Shown: positions 60,801 to 64,000 of the stretch, piece after piece | How the letters are laid out: each line of letters opens with the position of its first letter | Position numbering within the stretch: position 1 is the stretch's first letter | Assembly: GCA_048013815.1 (NCBI GenBank) | Contig: CM106586.1 | Location: 6,510,001-6,574,000, forward strand | DNA from: Setoptus koraiensis | Lineage: Eukaryota; Arthropoda | Direction of reading: 5' to 3' | Length of the DNA stretch: 64,000 bases | Notes under the pieces: generated by a model | Database searches by the model: none | What the model saw: the letters and a program-made list of their open reading frames with translations, nothing else | Told to the model about the DNA's origin: nothing | Position numbers and translations under genes: made by a program

Positions 60801-63800
60801 GTAGTAAAAGAACGATCACCATATTGATTACGTGAGAGAGAGTGACTTGCTCTGTCCCAAACCTGTGTGACAATAATCGTGCAAATAGTTTCCACATAAA
60901 TGTAGCTATATTACATAAATGTAGCTATATAATATCGCCGTAGCTACAACTTTTACTTGTTGATTCTTGGACTTGTTTCTTAGATCATCATCATCGTCAT
61001 TTGGTCACTTTATGGTGGTATAGAAATGCCATGCTAAACACATTTCTTCCATTAGGTAGTAGTGTGCAATGTGATATTGAGCCACTTGAGATGATTCTGC
61101 AGCTCTGAGTGTGATCGTAGGTCTACTGGGCTGGCTGGAAATAAACCAAGCGAGATACCGAGAGCGCATATTTACCACTGGCTCTCTTCAATATACTAAA
61201 GGTGGTCCATACGCACAACATACATCACGATAACGATTGCTAGAGCGATCATCGATTTCTTTCTTCAGGCAGCGTGTAGAGCAAATGTAGCCGAGATTAA
61301 AGCCAGCAGCCATGTTGATTATGTACAAGAGTAAGTAGTATAAGTAATAGATTAGACGCTGGACAGCACAAAAACTTCTTCGTTCACCTGTGTTGCGTAA
61401 CAAAAATAAGTAGATGCAGCAGAAAGCTCTCACTATGGTCTCACACAATTAAAGGGTGTTTCAATCAAAGCGCTAATGGAGTACTGTCAAGGCTACGGCT
61501 GCCTTCCACAGTGCTTTTTTTTTCGATATTTGTCGATGCACTCTGGAAGTTACAGTGTGCAGAGAGAGACTATGTGCAGCGCGAAATTGATAATTGTGCC
61601 GAGCGAATGGAACTTTTCTTGACCTCAACACGGTCCATCTGATTTGTTGTGCTGAATTTCATTTGATCACCACTTCGGAAAGAATATGTGCTAGCGAGCA
61701 GCACAGTGTGTTTTCTCGATTTGCGCTTTGATTGAAACACCCTTTATACAGTAAATAGCGTGGATATCCGAGCAACTTGCAACTCGGAGCGCTTCTAAGC
61801 CCCGTTGATATGTGTGTGTGTGCTGCCTGACAGACTCAAAAAAGAAACAACTAGATTTAATGTTGATGCTGTTATTGGAAGCGGCTCAACCTGTTCGTGT
61901 GTATGTGTGAGTCTGAGTTAGCCGCGAGGTTAAGTTCAACACACAGACACACAAACAAATCATGAACTTGATATTATGCAATTGCTTCGAACTCTCATTG
62001 CCGGCACAAAGCTTTTCACTCCGACAGAGAGTTTAAGCCGATGACCACTGGCCGCATTTTGTGTTGGTCGTTGTACTCTTTCCTGTCCATCATTGTCCGA
62101 TTCTCATTAGTTGATGCTGTTGTTGTTGTTGCTGCTGGCCTGCTGCTGAGCTGCAACAAAAGATAAGAGATAAGAATTGACGGCGAGAAACAGAATAGTC
62201 AACTCGGCTCATACACCTGTGCTGTACACACACACACACACACATAATTCGGCAAGTGGCGTTTCTATGGTAGGCCAACCATTGCGCTGAACCATTTCTT
62301 GTAACTTGTTGCTGTTGTTGTTACGCCATTGTGTGCCCATTGTTGCTGCGGCCGTCATTGCTACTGGGTGAAAACTCCATACTCTCTCATACTCCTCTCA
62401 TGCTCTTAAATTCGGTCGAGCGTGAAACAACTATCCACTCGCTTTTGGATACTCAACTCATGTCTGAGATGTTTTAGATGCCACTTGAGACTCCAGTTGC
62501 TGCCATCAAGATTGCCCATCTATCGCCAGCTCAGTTATAGCTGAATAGGTACACACTATTACCTGAGTAGTAAGTCGGTTGAACTCACTCGGCTCGAGTG
62601 GCATCAAGGTGCTGCTCGTAATAGTATCTGTCCAGTGGTAGCAGCAATCGATTTAAGTCACTCTATGTGTGATAGCTTCGAGTTGGAGTTTTCCAAAGAG
62701 ATTAGAGTCATTCCTGTGGCAGACGACATTATGAACTTGTTGCTGTTGTTGTTGCTGCTATTGCCGTTGCTGATAGTGGTGAGGCAATAATAAAGGAATT
62801 GCCCATACAAGTTTGGGTTCACTTGAGTTGGCTGCTTCGGCGTGTTGTTGTTGTCGCTGCTGCTGCTGCATTCACACAAATACAAGGGTAACTCTTAACC
62901 ATGCTTACATTTACCAACCACCATCGCCACTATTATGTAAGCATCATATAATATTATATAATAAGCCAAGCTGTTGCTGCTTGCTGCTGGTCAAGTTCAA
63001 GGCTATCAATCGGAGGTTCAACGACCATCAACACTATCCTCTGAGTGTGTGCTCATCTATGCTGAGTTGAACCCTGCGAGAATCTCAGCCACTACCTCCT
63101 GCATGATTGACTCTATGATGGTGGTGGCAATAAAGCATGTGTGTGTATGTGTTTGTAGCTCACCTAAAGAATCATCTTATTGAAAGTTGAACTCATGATT
63201 ATTTCGTCTTCATTCCTTTCAACATTTATCGTGCTGGTTGGCTGGCTAGTCGACTGATCGGATCGGATGGAATGGGATTAGATTGGAAAGCGAACGAAGC
63301 AAAGACAAGAGGAAGACGGGCTTCGTATCTCATCTTGAGTGCGTGTGTCTGCCAGTTCCATGTGTTTGAATATTCAAGCTAACATCTTGACCGAAAGACA
63401 CATAATCAAGTCACAATGTGTCCCATTTAGAGATCCTTGATCCATATGATGGACGCTACATGCATGCTGTGCATCCGTCAAAATGCTGATGAGCCTTTGA
63501 TGGATTGGCCGTTGCATAATTATCGGTGTGATCCCCTCATCATCGTATAGATTGATAGATGTCCATCATGACCAGCATCCCATGATGCCGATATTGCGTG
63601 TACGCTGGCCTTGTTTGTCTTGGCAATAATTATTCCTTCGTGTTGCATGATTACAGATCGATCGGCCCAGGTTCACATTGCTTAATATTTATTGTAGTCA
63701 GGTCCCGTGACATGTTTTACTCGCTACACTGGCTTTACTGTATAATTGTTTACCCTAGGCTGCTTAATTTTCTTCTTGATCAAAATGTATAAATAGTAAT

Positions 63801-63966
63801 ATTTCACTCTGATTGACTTGCAGTCATTATAGCTTGTGATGTGTGCACCTTCCAGACAAGACCCTCACGGCCATGGCATAAAATGAGTGTATCGCCTCTT
63901 CCTGCATCTCCAAATAGCCCCTCACAGCCTCAGCTTCTAGATAATATTCTATTTGAGGGAATCTCG
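57819..63966 (+). CDS. CREB3L/CrebA-like transcription factor, 5' part
   Basis: The first coding exon, 57819-59637, starts at three consecutive ATGs. Near its N-terminus VIILNDRLMSES...DHCYILDDD resembles the conserved LLND-LxS ... EHSYSL segment of Drosophila CrebA and vertebrate CREB3L1/2. The remainder is Q, N, S, H and T-rich with long poly-Q runs. The donor is GATATCACTGGGG/GTAAGT, phase 1. A candidate second exon, 63824-63966, has a TTGACTTGCAG acceptor and GTAAAT donor. It keeps the frame open and reads SVSPLPASPNSPSQPQLLD. The diagnostic bZIP and transmembrane parts would lie beyond the window, so the family call rests on one short motif. Known CrebA/CREB3L factors activate secretory-pathway genes. 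If wrong, this is simply a Q-rich regulator. Confidence 0.5.
59638..63823 (+). other. Putative intron of the CREB3L-like gene
   Basis: About 4.2 kb if the second exon is right. It contains a MITE (61452-61744), a doubled ACATAAATGTAGCTATAT near 60896-60931, GT and CA runs, and GCT/CAA microsatellites near 62115-62140, 62738-62760 and 62850-62870. No conserved frame was recognised. Confidence 0.4.
61452..61744. mobile_element. Tc1/mariner-type MITE
   Basis: 293 bp with perfect 22 bp terminal inverted repeats (AAGGGTGTTTCAATCAAAGCGC and its complement) flanked on each side by TA, the target duplication of Tc1/mariner elements. There is no transposase frame, so it is non-autonomous. The intact terminal repeats suggest a fairly recent insertion. 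Confidence 0.85.
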
Positions 63967-64000
63967 GTAAATTATTTTCAATCTGCTGGTCCAATATAAT

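Noticed and set aside
1-64000. CRISPR arrays, bacterial operons, ribosome binding sites
   Set aside because: The window is clearly animal nuclear DNA with spliced genes; the tandem repeats seen are microsatellites and minisatellites without spacer structure.
1-64000. Retroelement, Polinton or virus-like coding regions
   Set aside because: No reverse transcriptase, integrase, capsid or envelope-like frame and no long terminal repeats were recognised; the BiP 3' UTR repeats are too short and gene-derived.

Overview
The window looks like nuclear DNA of an arthropod, most probably a chelicerate and perhaps a mite. The genes are intron-poor; most introns are 90-350 bp with GT/AG ends, but two regulatory genes have introns of about 4-6 kb. 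Poly-Q/N/S/H tracts are common. The conserved content is animal and arthropod: Skeletor, Glass, HP1, BiP, TMEM39, PIH1D1 and CPPED1. The chelicerate assignment is inference. Positions 33873-34372 are exactly 500 N, an assembly gap.

Layout. 1-14.8 kb: a Skeletor homologue (+), with a signal-peptide exon, a 5.9 kb intron, DM13-DM13-DOMON-cupredoxin-like exons, then a 4.4 kb low-complexity exon that joins in frame. 15.4-18 kb: an intronless HP1 gene (-) head to head with an intronless single-pass membrane protein (+). 18.6-23.3 kb: TMEM39 (-) and PIH1D1 (+), divergent. 23.6-26.4 kb: a Q/S-rich secreted protein (-). 31.8-32.9 kb: a CPPED1-type phosphatase (+). 33-38.4 kb: the gap, a small inverted-repeat element, and an unusual chimeric gene (-). 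38.5-40.6 kb: BiP (-). 42.3-46.1 kb: Glass (-), five zinc fingers over four exons. 49-52.7 kb: a saposin-like secreted protein (+), a collapsed cathepsin pseudogene and an intact papain-family protease (+). 53-54.9 kb: a second copy of the chimeric gene family (-). 57.8 kb to the end: the 5' part of a CREB3L/CrebA-like factor (+).

The most unusual content is a gene family with two full copies (34931-37510 and 52980-54914, both minus) and one relic (about 50340-50497). Each full copy joins an F-box and a leucine-rich region to a degraded, truncated UPF1-like helicase part. The Walker A and DE-box positions are substituted, and the protein stops at helicase motif III. In the first copy, about 190 codons of the N-terminus of COP9 signalosome subunit 2 (CSN2) have been inserted in frame inside the F-box start. 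The insert is flanked by an 18 bp direct repeat with one mismatch, and the reading frame stays open. The result is a CSN2-F-box-pseudo-UPF1 open reading frame, which combines parts connected to SCF ubiquitin ligases and to nonsense-mediated decay. The second copy and the relic each lie just 3' of a cathepsin copy, so a cathepsin + F-box unit appears to have been tandemly duplicated.

I saw no reverse transcriptase, integrase, transposase or capsid gene, no CRISPR array, and no convincing tRNA or rRNA. Splice sites were placed by eye from GT/AG signals, reading phase and protein-family continuity. For every multi-exon gene except the putative CREB3L exon pair, the exon lengths sum to a whole number of codons ending at a stop.
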